The notes under the pieces: model-generated | Told to the model about the DNA's origin: nothing | The model's database searches: none | What the model saw: only the letters and a program-made list of their open reading frames with translations | Position numbers and translations under genes: made by a program | From: Desulfomicrobium sp. UBA5193 | GTDB lineage: Bacteria > Desulfobacterota > Desulfovibrionia > Desulfovibrionales > Desulfomicrobiaceae | Reading direction: 5' to 3' | NCBI GenBank assembly: GCA_002412965.1 | Contig: DHWB01000004.1 | Location: forward strand, 310,001 to 374,000 | Length of the DNA stretch: 64,000 bases | Shown: positions 48,759 through 57,457 of the stretch, piece by piece | Layout of the letters: each line of letters begins with the position of its first letter | Numbering within the stretch: position 1 is the stretch's first letter

Positions 48759-49742
48759 ATGCGCTTCATCAGGCACCTTCTCCTGAGCGTTGCTCGGATA
48801 GCGCTCATCATCGCGGCCGTGGCCGTGCTGTCATTTGTGCTGGTTTCCCATTCACCCATCGACCCCATAGATGCCTACATGGGCTCGCGCATCATGACTA
48901 TCAGCCCCGAGCACCGCGAACTGATCGCCCGCAACTGGGGCTTGGATCGGCCCGCTCCGGAACGCTTGGCAACATGGGCCTCCAACTTGATTCGGGGAGA
49001 TTTCGGTCAGTCTATTATTTTTAATGAACCTGTCGTGGAAGTCATTGCCAAAAGATTCGCGGCATCACTTTGGCTCATGGCCGCGGCCTGGACCTTGTCC
49101 GGAGTAATTGGCTTTGGGTTGGGCATCGTGGCCGGGATGTATCCGGGCTCTCTCATGGATCGGTGCATCCGGATCTACGCTCTGACACTTGCCTCAACGC
49201 CGACCTTCTGGATTGGTCTCTTGCTCCTGGTTGTTTTTGCAGTAGGCCTTGGCTGGGCCCCCATTTGCTGCGCCGCGCCACCAGGAGTTCCCATGAACGA
49301 AGCCACCCTGCTCCAACGCCTGCATCATGTGGCCCTCCCGGCCTTGACCCTGTGCATTGTCGGCGTGGCCCAGATCGCCATGCATACCCGGGAAAAGATG
49401 ATCGAGATCAGGCACAGCGAATACGCCCTGTTCGCCCGGGCCATGGGCGAGCGAAACTGGGGGTTCACGCGTCATCATGCCCTGCGTGGCGTTGCCCTGC
49501 CAGCCATCACTCTCCAGTTCGCGTCTCTGGGCGAACTCTTTGGCGGCTCAATCCTGGCCGAACAGGTTTTCTCCTACCCAGGTTTGGGACAAGCCACTGT
49601 CCAAGCCGGACTGCGTGGCGACATTCCGCTACTGCTCGGCATCGTCATTTTCAGCACGGTCTTTGTCTGTACCGGAAATCTTGTGGCCGATATCCTTTAT
49701 TGGATGGTGGATCCACGCATCGCCTCGAAGGTGGAGTCATGA
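48759..49742 (+). CDS. ABC importer permease 1 (NikB/DppB type)
   Basis: A 327-residue inner-membrane permease with about six helices. The N-terminal periplasmic part DPIDAYMGSRIM and the cytoplasmic coupling segment EYALFARAMGERNWGFTRHH are typical of the DppB/NikB group. The ATG at 48759 starts directly before the first helix (MRFIRHLLLSVARIAL). It overlaps the next permease by 4 bp. Confidence 0.85.
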   Translation: MRFIRHLLLSVARIALIIAAVAVLSFVLVSHSPIDPIDAYMGSRIMTISPEHRELIARNWGLDRPAPERLATWASNLIRGDFGQSIIFNEPVVEVIAKRFAASLWLMAAAWTLSGVIGFGLGIVAGMYPGSLMDRCIRIYALTLASTPTFWIGLLLLVVFAVGLGWAPICCAAPPGVPMNEATLLQRLHHVALPALTLCIVGVAQIAMHTREKMIEIRHSEYALFARAMGERNWGFTRHHALRGVALPAITLQFASLGELFGGSILAEQVFSYPGLGQATVQAGLRGDIPLLLGIVIFSTVFVCTGNLVADILYWMVDPRIASKVES

Positions 49743-50602
49743 ACAGCGCCGACAAAGCAGGCAACGCGTTCAGCAATCTGTGGGCCCCAACCATTCGCGG
49801 GAAGCGCCTGCGTCTCATGTTTGGCTGCATCCTGATTTTCGCCGCCCTAGTTGCAGCTGCCAAGATCATGGGTTCAAGCGGACTGACCACAAACCTGCAA
49901 CTGCGCAACATGCCGCCCAGTCTTGCTTTTCCTTTTGGCACGGATTGGTTGGGGCGAAACATGCTAACCCGCACCATCCTCGGGCTCTACGAAGGCCTGA
50001 AGCTGGGTTTCCTGGCCGCCGCCTGCAGCGGAGGCATTTCCCTGGTCCTGGGCAGCATCGCGGGACTGCGCGGGGGTCATGTTGATCAACTCATCTGCGG
50101 TCTGATCAATATTGTCATGTCCACGCCGCATCTGGTCCTCCTCATACTCATATCCTTTGTCTTGGGCGGCGGCACAAAAGGCGTAATCCTGGCCGTGGCC
50201 CTATCCCACTGGCCCCAGCTCGCCCGCATAATTCGGGCCGAAGTCATGCAGCTCAAAAGCGCCCCTTATGTCCATCTTTCAGCCAAATTAGGCCGTTCCA
50301 AATCCTGGATCATCCTGCGCCACATGCTGCCCCATCTCGTGCCTCAATGCATGATCGGATTCATGCTCCTTGCCCCCCACGCCATCCTGCACGCCGCCGG
50401 GTTGACCTTCCTCGGGTTTGGGGTTTCCCCGCACATTCCGAACATCGGCATGCTTCTGGCCGAATCCATGCGTCAAATCTCCACCGGCTACTGGTGGCTG
50501 GCCGTGATTCCAGGCGCAAGCCTGGTGATAATGGTCCTGGCCTTTGATACCCTGGCTTCCACAGCCCGCGCCCTTCTCAATCCGAAAACCCGTCAGGAGT
50601 GA
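49739..50602 (+). CDS. ABC importer permease 2 (NikC/DppC type)
   Basis: A 287-residue permease starting at the ATG at 49739 within the end of the previous gene (ATGA). The DppC-type loop FPFGTDWLGRNMLTR near residue 65 and the coupling motif APYVHLSAKLGRSKSWIILRH are present, with about six helices. Confidence 0.85.
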   Translation: MNSADKAGNAFSNLWAPTIRGKRLRLMFGCILIFAALVAAAKIMGSSGLTTNLQLRNMPPSLAFPFGTDWLGRNMLTRTILGLYEGLKLGFLAAACSGGISLVLGSIAGLRGGHVDQLICGLINIVMSTPHLVLLILISFVLGGGTKGVILAVALSHWPQLARIIRAEVMQLKSAPYVHLSAKLGRSKSWIILRHMLPHLVPQCMIGFMLLAPHAILHAAGLTFLGFGVSPHIPNIGMLLAESMRQISTGYWWLAVIPGASLVIMVLAFDTLASTARALLNPKTRQE

Positions 50603-50604
50603 GC

Positions 50605-51525
50605 ATGCTCTGCGTATCCAACCTTTCTGTCGATTTTGCTCGCTACGGCCAAGCCCTTGGCACCCCGGCGGCCATCCGCTCACTGGACCTGACCGTGGAT
50701 GCAGGCCAGATCCTGGCCGTGGTCGGCGAGAGCGGATCGGGTAAAAGTCTTTTGGCCCATGCAATTCTTGGACTGCTTCCCAGCAATTCCCGAGTGGGAG
50801 GTTCGATCACCTTCAAAGGCCAAGTTCTGGATCAGGAGAATGTGCAAGCCCTGCGCGGCCGGGAAATTGCGTTGATTCCGCAATCCGTGGCATATCTGAA
50901 CCCGCTCAAGCGCGTGGGATCTCAGGTCCTTCGCGCGGCCACGTTGAGTGGACTTGAGCCGACGCAGGCGGCAAAAGTCCGCGATACCGCCTTTGAACGA
51001 TACGGATTGGGCTTCGAAACCCAGCGCCTCTATCCGCACCAGATTTCCGGGGGAATGTCTCGCCGCGTCCTGACAGCCACCGCCACCACCGGCAACGCGA
51101 GTCTGGTCGTGGCAGATGAGCCGACCACCGGGCTGGATCAGAAAACGGCGCTCGAATCCCTGCGCCATCTGCGCGAACTGGCCAACAACGGCGCGGCCGT
51201 GCTGCTCATCACCCACGACATCGAGGCTTGCCTGGACGTGGCGGACAGGGTGGCCGTTTTTCTTGGCGGCATGGTTGTGGAAATTGCAAAAGCCGCAGAT
51301 TTCTCCGACACCTCAAGCCTGCGCCACCCCTACACGCGGACGTTGTGGCAGGCATTGCCCCACAACGATTTCATGGATGCACCAGCAAAATCATACAAAG
51401 CGACGACTGCCAACCAAGGCTGCGTCCATGCCGGGGACTGCCCGCAAGCCGACGCCTTGTGCGGTGAAACGATACCCGCGTGGCGAGAAATGAACGGCGG
51501 GCTGGTCAGGTGTCACCATGCTTGA
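50605..51525 (+). CDS. ABC importer ATPase 1 (NikD/DppD type)
   Basis: A 306-residue ATPase: Walker A GESGSGKS, Q-loop IPQSVAYLNPL, signature ISGGMSRRVL (Met-Ser for the usual Gln-Gln), Walker B LVVADEPTTGLD, switch His in ITHDIE. The C-terminal Cys-rich tail (GCVHAGDCPQADALC) is typical for the Opp/Dpp/Nik group. The ATG at 50605 has AGGAG upstream. It overlaps the second ATPase gene by 8 bp. Confidence 0.88.
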   Translation: MLCVSNLSVDFARYGQALGTPAAIRSLDLTVDAGQILAVVGESGSGKSLLAHAILGLLPSNSRVGGSITFKGQVLDQENVQALRGREIALIPQSVAYLNPLKRVGSQVLRAATLSGLEPTQAAKVRDTAFERYGLGFETQRLYPHQISGGMSRRVLTATATTGNASLVVADEPTTGLDQKTALESLRHLRELANNGAAVLLITHDIEACLDVADRVAVFLGGMVVEIAKAADFSDTSSLRHPYTRTLWQALPHNDFMDAPAKSYKATTANQGCVHAGDCPQADALCGETIPAWREMNGGLVRCHHA

Positions 51526-52123
51526 AGCCTGCGACCTTTCCTTCCGTTACAAGGCCAAGGCACCGTGGATATTTCGAAATCTTTCGCTGAGCATTGACCC
51601 TGGAGAGATTATCGGCCTGTCCGGGCCAAGCGGACGTGGCAAATCAACCCTTGCCCGGGTGCTGTGCGGCTACCTGCCAAGTTCCACAGGCCACATCCAC
51701 GTTGACGGCAAGGAACCAGGGCCCGGCTATCATCCGGTCCAACTTCTCTACCAACACCCGGAGTTGGCAGTGAACCCGCGGTTCACCGCCCTCCAGATCA
51801 TGGAAGAGGCCTGGAAGCCCGACCCGGCTCTGCTGGACGCCCTGTGCATCCGTCCCCAGTGGCTGCAACGATATCCCCACGAACTGAGCGGCGGCGAACT
51901 CCAGCGCATTTGCGTGGCCCGCGCCCTTGATCCACGCACTCGCTATCTCGTAGCCGACGAAATGACATCCATGCTAGACGCCATAACCCAGGCTCAGATA
52001 TGGAAAGTCGTCACGGACCAGGCCCGCACTCGTGGTCTTGGGGTCTACGTCATCAGCCACAACACGAGCCTGTTAAACCGCTTGTGTTCCCGACAAGACG
52101 ACTTCTTTACTGCACTCGCTTGA
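51518..52123 (+). CDS. ABC importer ATPase 2 (NikE/DppF type, short)
   Basis: A 201-residue ATPase with Walker A GPSGRGKS, signature LSGGELQRICVARAL and Walker B LVADEMTSMLD. It lacks the C-terminal oligopeptide extension and is shorter than most DppF proteins, as in several nickel-type systems. Last gene of the operon; a weak GGGCCTCGG stem with TTTTTT follows at about 52140. Confidence 0.85.
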   Translation: MLEACDLSFRYKAKAPWIFRNLSLSIDPGEIIGLSGPSGRGKSTLARVLCGYLPSSTGHIHVDGKEPGPGYHPVQLLYQHPELAVNPRFTALQIMEEAWKPDPALLDALCIRPQWLQRYPHELSGGELQRICVARALDPRTRYLVADEMTSMLDAITQAQIWKVVTDQARTRGLGVYVISHNTSLLNRLCSRQDDFFTALA

Positions 52124-52389
52124 ATCGAAATCTTTAAATCGGGCCTCGGTTTTTTATACCAGGTTATGTACCACCCTTTGCCGTGCCGTAACTCCCGTCC
52201 GTGACCACATACCCCAGAGCACGATAATCTCGCTGATGATCGCCCCACACTCTGTCCAGTGGCAATCTTCACGAGGTTTGACGGTATGGAAGTTGAAAAT
52301 TGCCAGCAATAATGTGGAGTAGCCCGTAGAAACTGTTGTTTGTAGATTTTGAGCGTGGACATTTTGATAAGACAGAGCGAGAGTGAGGC

Positions 52390-52878
52390 TCATTTGTCCA
52401 CACATTTTTCATCACTAATGAAGTATTGGATTATACTCTTGGTTTCTTTGTGATTATAGGTTGAAGAAAAACCAAACATAAGTGGCAAACTTCGGTCTTT
52501 CATAATCAGTGTTATGCAGGTAGCGAAACCGAGTTCATTGGACACTGGTTTACCTAAAACTACTTTTTGTATTTGACATAATTTTACATTTTCAGATTTT
52601 TTCACTATTAAGCCCCGCTGTTGCCAATTAACCATCCCAGATGTCTTGTCGAATACCGTTATTGTTTCGCGATAAAGAAGTAATCCACCAATGCTGAATA
52701 TGGGTCCGAGTGCTAAACCAAAAACAATATCTTTAGACAATTCTTCCTCTAAAACGGTAATTGAGTAAAGCGAGCCAAATAGTGCAAATATTCCAAGAGA
52801 TATTGCAATCCCGAAAGAAATTCGTGGCTTATTTTCTACAACAAGCTTATTCTTTGTATGCTCAACTATCTTTGTCAT
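52390..52878 (-). CDS. Two-helix membrane protein of unknown function
   Basis: A 162-residue AT-rich gene product with two membrane helices (ISFGIAISLGIFALFG; FGLALGPIFSIGGLLLY) followed by a ~90-residue beta-rich cytoplasmic domain. No family was recognised. Its base composition differs from both neighbouring operons, which suggests separate acquisition. Confidence 0.65.
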   Translation of the reverse strand: MTKIVEHTKNKLVVENKPRISFGIAISLGIFALFGSLYSITVLEEELSKDIVFGLALGPIFSIGGLLLYRETITVFDKTSGMVNWQQRGLIVKKSENVKLCQIQKVVLGKPVSNELGFATCITLIMKDRSLPLMFGFSSTYNHKETKSIIQYFISDEKCVDK

Positions 52879-52920
52879 AGATTTGAACCTACTATATATC
52901 TAAATTTAATTATTAATTAT

Positions 52921-53682
52921 TCAACATAAAATACTTGAGGCAACATTATTTTTGACTGCTTTCTTCTGCTGTTCATGAGTACTGTGCCAGTCACGCAGTT
53001 TGACCACATTCACGGACCCGCCGCAGGGGTCCTTTTCCAGGCTTTCGATTACCGCCAGGGCTTCGCGGAAATTTTGTCCATCCGTGTACGCGCTCGGAAT
53101 GACAAGGCACGCGATTCCTGCGGCCAGAGCCGCGCGCAGTCCATTCTCAGAATCCTCGATGGCCAGGCATTCGCTGGCAGGCAACTCCAGTTGGGCCAAT
53201 GCGGCCACGTAAACATCGGGCGCAGGTTTTTTGCGGGGTACGTCATCTCCGCAGACCATGGCCTGCCAGTAGGGAGTTCGCGCTCCCATTGTCGAGGTCA
53301 GCAGGGCCCGGACGTTGGCCGCGCTGGTCGTGGTCGCGATGCCAAGTCGCAGGCCTGCTTGCGCTGCCTCTTCCAGCAAACGCCGCACGCCCGGGCGAAG
53401 CTGGATCCGTTCCGAGGAGATGAGCTCCGCATAAAGGAGGGTCTTGCGGTCATGAAGAGTGGCTATTCCCCCCGCATCGTAGACCACCTCCTTTGCGGAG
53501 GAGTTTTGGAAATGGGAGATCCGCTCCTTTCCACCGCTGACGGCCAGAAGACGGGCATAGGTCTGCCGGTCCCAATGCCAGTCCAGGCCGGCTTCGGCAA
53601 AGGCCAGGTTGAAAGCCGTCCGATGAACCTCCTCGGTTTCGGCCAGGGTCCCATCCACATCCCAGATCAGCCCTCGCAACAT
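52921..53682 (-). CDS. cbbY: CbbY, xylulose-1,5-bisphosphate phosphatase (HAD family)
   Basis: A 253-residue HAD-superfamily phosphatase. Motif I WDVDGTLAETEEVHR (nucleophile and acid Asp), the CbbY-typical cap start DWHWDRQTYARLL and GGKERISHF, motif II GIATTTS, Lys in RKKPAPDVY and motif IV EDSENGLRAAL are present. CbbY removes xylulose-1,5-bisphosphate, a RubisCO misfire product that blocks the enzyme. It is the last gene of the cluster, 76 bp after RubisCO, and starts after GAGGTGA. Confidence 0.88.
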   Translation of the reverse strand: MLRGLIWDVDGTLAETEEVHRTAFNLAFAEAGLDWHWDRQTYARLLAVSGGKERISHFQNSSAKEVVYDAGGIATLHDRKTLLYAELISSERIQLRPGVRRLLEEAAQAGLRLGIATTTSAANVRALLTSTMGARTPYWQAMVCGDDVPRKKPAPDVYVAALAQLELPASECLAIEDSENGLRAALAAGIACLVIPSAYTDGQNFREALAVIESLEKDPCGGSVNVVKLRDWHSTHEQQKKAVKNNVASSILC

Positions 53683-53758
53683 GGGTCACCTCACACTCAA
53701 GTCCGGCATGCTCTCAGTGACTTCCGAAATGCATGCCGGGCTCAACTATTATTGGTTT

Positions 53759-55147
53759 TCAGCCGATTTTCAGTTTTTCGCGCCATCCTGGAAAAAGATT
53801 GTCGGCATCCTGGGGAAAAGACTCGAAGGCACGGGCCAGCTCCCGGTGTTCGGTTGCGTACGTCAGAAGATCCACTCCCTGCACCCAGGCTTCGTGAGCC
53901 TGCCTGAGTGAGCGGGCACCGGCCGTCGGCCCGTCCAGATGACCAAAGGCGCCGCCTCCTGAGGTCTGGCAAAAGTTGGCATGTCCTAGGTTTTTGAAGA
54001 ATCCCGGCAATCGCAATGCGTTCATGCCCCCGGAAATCATGGGCACGGTCGCCTTCATTCCGTACCATTTCTGAAAGAAAACCGGACCCTGGGCTTCTTC
54101 CTCTTCCAGCATGAAGGCCATGATCTTGTCGGATGGGTCTCCTTCCATTTTCCCATAACCCATGGTGCCGGTGTGAATGCCGGAGGCACCCTGCAGGCGG
54201 GCCATCTTGGACAGAACAAAGGCCGTATACCCTCGTTTTGACTGTGGCGAGGTAACCGCGCCGTGTCCGGCGCGGTGGTAGTGCAGGAACTGGTCGGGAA
54301 AATGGCGACGCACGGTGGTCACGGCGCTGGGGCCGCCCACATACCCATCGATGAGGAAGGCTACCCGATCGGCGTTTTCGCCAAATGCCTTCAGGACGAA
54401 TTCGCCGCGGGCGATGATTTCCTTTGGGTCGTCGGCCGTGATGTTGGCCGAAAATATCTTGGCCTGGCCGGTTTCATCCTGGGCCCGGCGCATGGCGTCG
54501 GCCACGGCCGGAATGGTCTCTCGCATCGGCGCGAAGACTTGATTGCCCTGGGGTTCGTCGTTCTTGACGAAATCCCCACCCAGCCAGAATCGGTAGCAGG
54601 CATCGGCAAAGGGCGCGGGCCGAAGTCCCAGTTTGGGCTTGACGATGGTGCCGACGATCATCCCGCCATTGACCAGTGGACGGCCCAGGACGCGCCAGAA
54701 ATCAACGATGTTTCTGGCCGGCCCATCGTACAGCGCCAGATAGCCTGGCGGAAAATAGAAATCGATCATCTTGGCGTATTCCACGTCGCCCATACCCTGA
54801 TTGTTGCCAATGCACAGGGTCAGAAAGGATACCAGCATGGCCCGCCCGTCGAGCATGTTCAGGTCGAACAGGTCTACAGGATAGGCGATCCTGACCAGAT
54901 GCGCGCCATCGGCGTCGGCAGGCCCGATGTTGTATACCAGGGCGTCCACACCCCTGGTGAAATCATCCGTCGTGCAGACCTCGACGTTGGTGCCGGTGGA
55001 CGATTCGGCCGCGAAGTGGGCGGCCACGGAAGCCATCTCATGCCCGGCCGCCGGCTTCATGACATAGGCGACCAGCACGTGCTTTCCTTCGGCGAGAAGG
55101 TCATGCTCGGACAAGTTCATGTTCACGTATCGAGACGTCTGATTCAT
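53759..55147 (-). CDS. cbbM: Form II ribulose-1,5-bisphosphate carboxylase/oxygenase
   Basis: A 462-residue RubisCO large subunit of form II, closely resembling the Rhodospirillum rubrum enzyme from the first residues ([14 protein letters not shown]) to the end (FPGWREKL). Key residues are all present: Lys170 in TIVKPKLGL, carbamylated Lys195 with Asp197 and Glu198 in [14 protein letters not shown], His291 in HYHRAGHG and loop-6 Lys333 in [11 protein letters not shown]. Form II works as a dimer or oligomer without small subunit; none is encoded here. It is suited to high CO2 and low O2. AAGGAG precedes the ATG. It lies between phosphoribulokinase and cbbY. Confidence 0.97.
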   Translation of the reverse strand: MNQTSRYVNMNLSEHDLLAEGKHVLVAYVMKPAAGHEMASVAAHFAAESSTGTNVEVCTTDDFTRGVDALVYNIGPADADGAHLVRIAYPVDLFDLNMLDGRAMLVSFLTLCIGNNQGMGDVEYAKMIDFYFPPGYLALYDGPARNIVDFWRVLGRPLVNGGMIVGTIVKPKLGLRPAPFADACYRFWLGGDFVKNDEPQGNQVFAPMRETIPAVADAMRRAQDETGQAKIFSANITADDPKEIIARGEFVLKAFGENADRVAFLIDGYVGGPSAVTTVRRHFPDQFLHYHRAGHGAVTSPQSKRGYTAFVLSKMARLQGASGIHTGTMGYGKMEGDPSDKIMAFMLEEEEAQGPVFFQKWYGMKATVPMISGGMNALRLPGFFKNLGHANFCQTSGGGAFGHLDGPTAGARSLRQAHEAWVQGVDLLTYATEHRELARAFESFPQDADNLFPGWREKLKIG

Positions 55148-55199
55148 GTGAAATCTCCTTGTTTGTTTTCGATTGCCGTCATGGATGACGCTGTCCGCA

Positions 55200-56135
55200 C
55201 TAATCCCGCTCCATGTTGGCTTTGGCGCTCAGCAAATGGTAACAGGTCAGCAACTGCGAAATGGCCAGGGGATAGCTGATCTTTTTTTCTGCGCCTTCGG
55301 CGTAATGACCCAGGCTGGTTGTGGGCAGGGGTGAGACGCCTTCCAGATGGTCCATGAGGATGTCCATGAGCGTCTCCGCGGTCACGGGTTGGATGTTGCC
55401 GGTGATGTGCAGTATATCAACGGGCAGGCCCTCATCCCGGCCCAGGGAGATGGTCAGGCATTGCCGTTTGCGGTCTGGGCGCTGGTCGATGAATTCGCTG
55501 AAGTCCGGATGCTTGATGGTCGGACGCAGAATGAGCTTGGTGTTGAGATAGGTGCCTGTTTCTTCCTTGAGCCCTTCCGGGCGATAGAAGTTGACCACGA
55601 TGTCCGCGAATTTTCGTTGCGGCCGGATGCAGGTGGCCGAGATTGCTTCGCGCCGCGTCAAGGAGGCGCGCACCTCCTCCTCAGTGTACCCGCGTTTGCC
55701 CATGTCGCGCTTGATCTTCCAGTCCACGCGCAGATCCTCCTGCGGGTCGAGATAGATCTTGACGTCGAAATTCTCGCGCATGCGCTTGGTGGCGTAGCCG
55801 AGCAGTCCTTCGATGATCACGAATTCCTTGGGCTGCACGTACACCGGCGGGTCGAAATCACCGGTGGAATGGTTGTACACGGGTTTGAGGATGGGTTCGC
55901 CCCGGCGCAGACGTTCGAAATGTCCTTCCATGATGTCAACGTGGTTGCATTCGGGGTCCAGGGCGCAGATGTTCATTTCTTTGCGCTGCACCCGGTTGTA
56001 TTTATGGTAGTCGTCAGAGCAGATGTTGGTTACCCGGTCCGGACCGAGAATCTGTTCGATCCCCGAGGACATGGTTGTCTTGCCGGTGGCGCTGTCACCC
56101 ACGATTCCAAGAATGATCGGTCGTTGCGTTGCCAT
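55200..56135 (-). CDS. cbbP: Phosphoribulokinase
   Basis: A 311-residue P-loop kinase that makes ribulose-1,5-bisphosphate. Walker [10 protein letters not shown] (13-21), [40 protein letters not shown] and VIEGLLGY are the PRK blocks. The sequence follows the DYH-x-x-R-x-x-R-K-E / ALDP / YNH pattern of the cyanobacterial-plant (class II-like) enzymes rather than that of the ~290-residue proteobacterial class. I prefer the ATG at 56135 (GAGGAGGTGAAC upstream) to the GTG two codons earlier. It lies 33 bp after glpX and 52 bp before cbbM. Confidence 0.95.
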   Translation of the reverse strand: MATQRPIILGIVGDSATGKTTMSSGIEQILGPDRVTNICSDDYHKYNRVQRKEMNICALDPECNHVDIMEGHFERLRRGEPILKPVYNHSTGDFDPPVYVQPKEFVIIEGLLGYATKRMRENFDVKIYLDPQEDLRVDWKIKRDMGKRGYTEEEVRASLTRREAISATCIRPQRKFADIVVNFYRPEGLKEETGTYLNTKLILRPTIKHPDFSEFIDQRPDRKRQCLTISLGRDEGLPVDILHITGNIQPVTAETLMDILMDHLEGVSPLPTTSLGHYAEGAEKKISYPLAISQLLTCYHLLSAKANMERD

Positions 56136-56168
56136 GTTCACCTCCTCAAGTGGTGCTGTGGATTTTGT

Positions 56169-57182
56169 TCACTCTGCAGCCTTGTCGTAGTCGACGATGC
56201 TGAAGCGGCGCAGTTTTTCCAATGAATGCATGGAGCGGATGTTTCTGATGGTGCCGGTCTTTCCACGCATGACCAGCGAAGTGGTCACAGCCCCTCCGTG
56301 ACCCTGGAATTCCACCCCGGACAAAAAGGTTCCGCCGGAGACCCCGGTGGCTGCAAAGAAGATGTCGTCGCTGGCTACAAGATCTGTGGTCTGCAGCACG
56401 CGGCCGAGATCAACCCCCGCCCGCTCCAGTGAAGCCAGCTCAGCCTTGGACTGGGGGTCGAGCATGCCCTGTATCTCGGCTCCGAGAATGCGCATGGCTG
56501 CGGCTGCCAGGACTCCCTCGGGCGTGCCACCGGTGCCCATGAGCATGTCCACCTCGCTTTCCGGGGATGCGGCCATAATGGCCCCGGCCACATCACCGTC
56601 GGTGTGCATCTGGATGCGCGCCCCGGCCTTGCGGATGTCGGCGATCAACTCCCTGTGCCGGTCTTTTTCCAGCACGAAGACCACCACGTCCTTGACCTGT
56701 TTGCCCAAGGCCCGGGCCACGATGTTCAGCGTCTCGGACACGGGAGCCTGAATGTCGACCAGGCCGCGGGCCGCTGAAGGCACGACCAACTTTTTCATAT
56801 AGAACCCGGGCTTGGGGTCGAAAAAAGCTCCCCGGGGGGCCAGGGCGACGACGGCGATGGCGTTGGGCCGGCCCAGCGCCAGCAAATTCGTGCCCTCCAG
56901 CGGGTCCACAGCCACGTCCATGGCAGGTCCATGGCCGGATCCCAACAGTTCGCCATTAAAGAGCATGGGTGCCTCGTCCTTTTCGCCCTCGCCAATGACC
57001 ACCCTGCCTTCGATATCCAGGGAGGAAAACGTGGCCCGCATCGCTTCCACGGCTGCGTGGTCTCCTGCTTCCTTTTGTCCGAGTCCCAGCCAGCGGGCCG
57101 AGGCGATGGCCGCAGCCTCGGTGACCCTGACCAGATCCAGAGCCAGATTACGATCAGGCTCCTGTTTGCCCCGTGTGTTCAT
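56169..57182 (-). CDS. glpX: Class II fructose-1,6-bisphosphatase (GlpX)
   Basis: A 337-residue GlpX-type bisphosphatase. Metal and phosphate sites are visible in IGEGEKDEAPML, DVAVDPLEGTN and MGTGGTPEGVLAAAA. It hydrolyses fructose-1,6-bisphosphate and, in many autotrophs, sedoheptulose-1,7-bisphosphate, which would close the cycle because no other SBPase is in the cluster. It is the first gene after the sigma-54 regulator; a candidate sigma-54 promoter lies 69-84 bp upstream of its ATG. GAGGAGAG precedes the start. Confidence 0.95.
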   Translation of the reverse strand: MNTRGKQEPDRNLALDLVRVTEAAAIASARWLGLGQKEAGDHAAVEAMRATFSSLDIEGRVVIGEGEKDEAPMLFNGELLGSGHGPAMDVAVDPLEGTNLLALGRPNAIAVVALAPRGAFFDPKPGFYMKKLVVPSAARGLVDIQAPVSETLNIVARALGKQVKDVVVFVLEKDRHRELIADIRKAGARIQMHTDGDVAGAIMAASPESEVDMLMGTGGTPEGVLAAAAMRILGAEIQGMLDPQSKAELASLERAGVDLGRVLQTTDLVASDDIFFAATGVSGGTFLSGVEFQGHGGAVTTSLVMRGKTGTIRNIRSMHSLEKLRRFSIVDYDKAAE

Positions 57183-57250
57183 GATGTCTCTCCTCGATGC
57201 GCTGCTGGTTGTACTCCGGGCCGTGTCCCGCGTTTCTCATGTATCTGTAG

Positions 57251-57266
57251 TCCAAGAACCATGCCC
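57251..57266 (-). promoter_or_regulatory. Candidate sigma-54 promoter of glpX-cbbP-cbbM-cbbY
   Basis: On the minus strand GGGCATGGTTCTTGGA aligns with TGGCAYR-N4-TTGCW: the -24 GG, the four-base gap and TTG match; the -12 C is G. It lies 69 bp upstream of the glpX start. Spacing to the dyads upstream fits activation by an enhancer-binding protein. Confidence 0.55.
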
Positions 57267-57339
57267 CTCTCTGAGGCTGGCATGATATTCATGAAATCAA
57301 GAGGATACGGATGTGAGATGGTTCTGCGGTCCGCCATTT

Positions 57340-57390
57340 TGCCATTCGTGGCACAGGATGGGATGGCCGTGGCGTGCCAGCTTTGGCACA
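57340..57390 (-). promoter_or_regulatory. Tandem enhancer-type dyads upstream of the sigma-54 promoter
   Basis: Two copies of TGTGCCA-N4-TGGCA on the minus strand (57390-57374 and 57355-57340) are spaced exactly 35 bp, on one side of the helix to within about a third of a turn. They lie about 75-125 bp upstream of the -24 box, the standard place for enhancer-binding protein sites, and just after the stop codon of the activator gene. Confidence 0.6.
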
Positions 57391-57457
57391 CCATGCACGA
57401 GAACATGTTTTTGAGATATCTTGCTTGAGGGGGCTGGCGGGAGGTGCGTGCGAGAGC

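Noticed and set aside
52045..52389. Minus-strand frames of 83-105 codons after the importer operon
   Set aside because: They could be transposase debris, but no conserved block was clear and they overlap the end of the ATPase gene.
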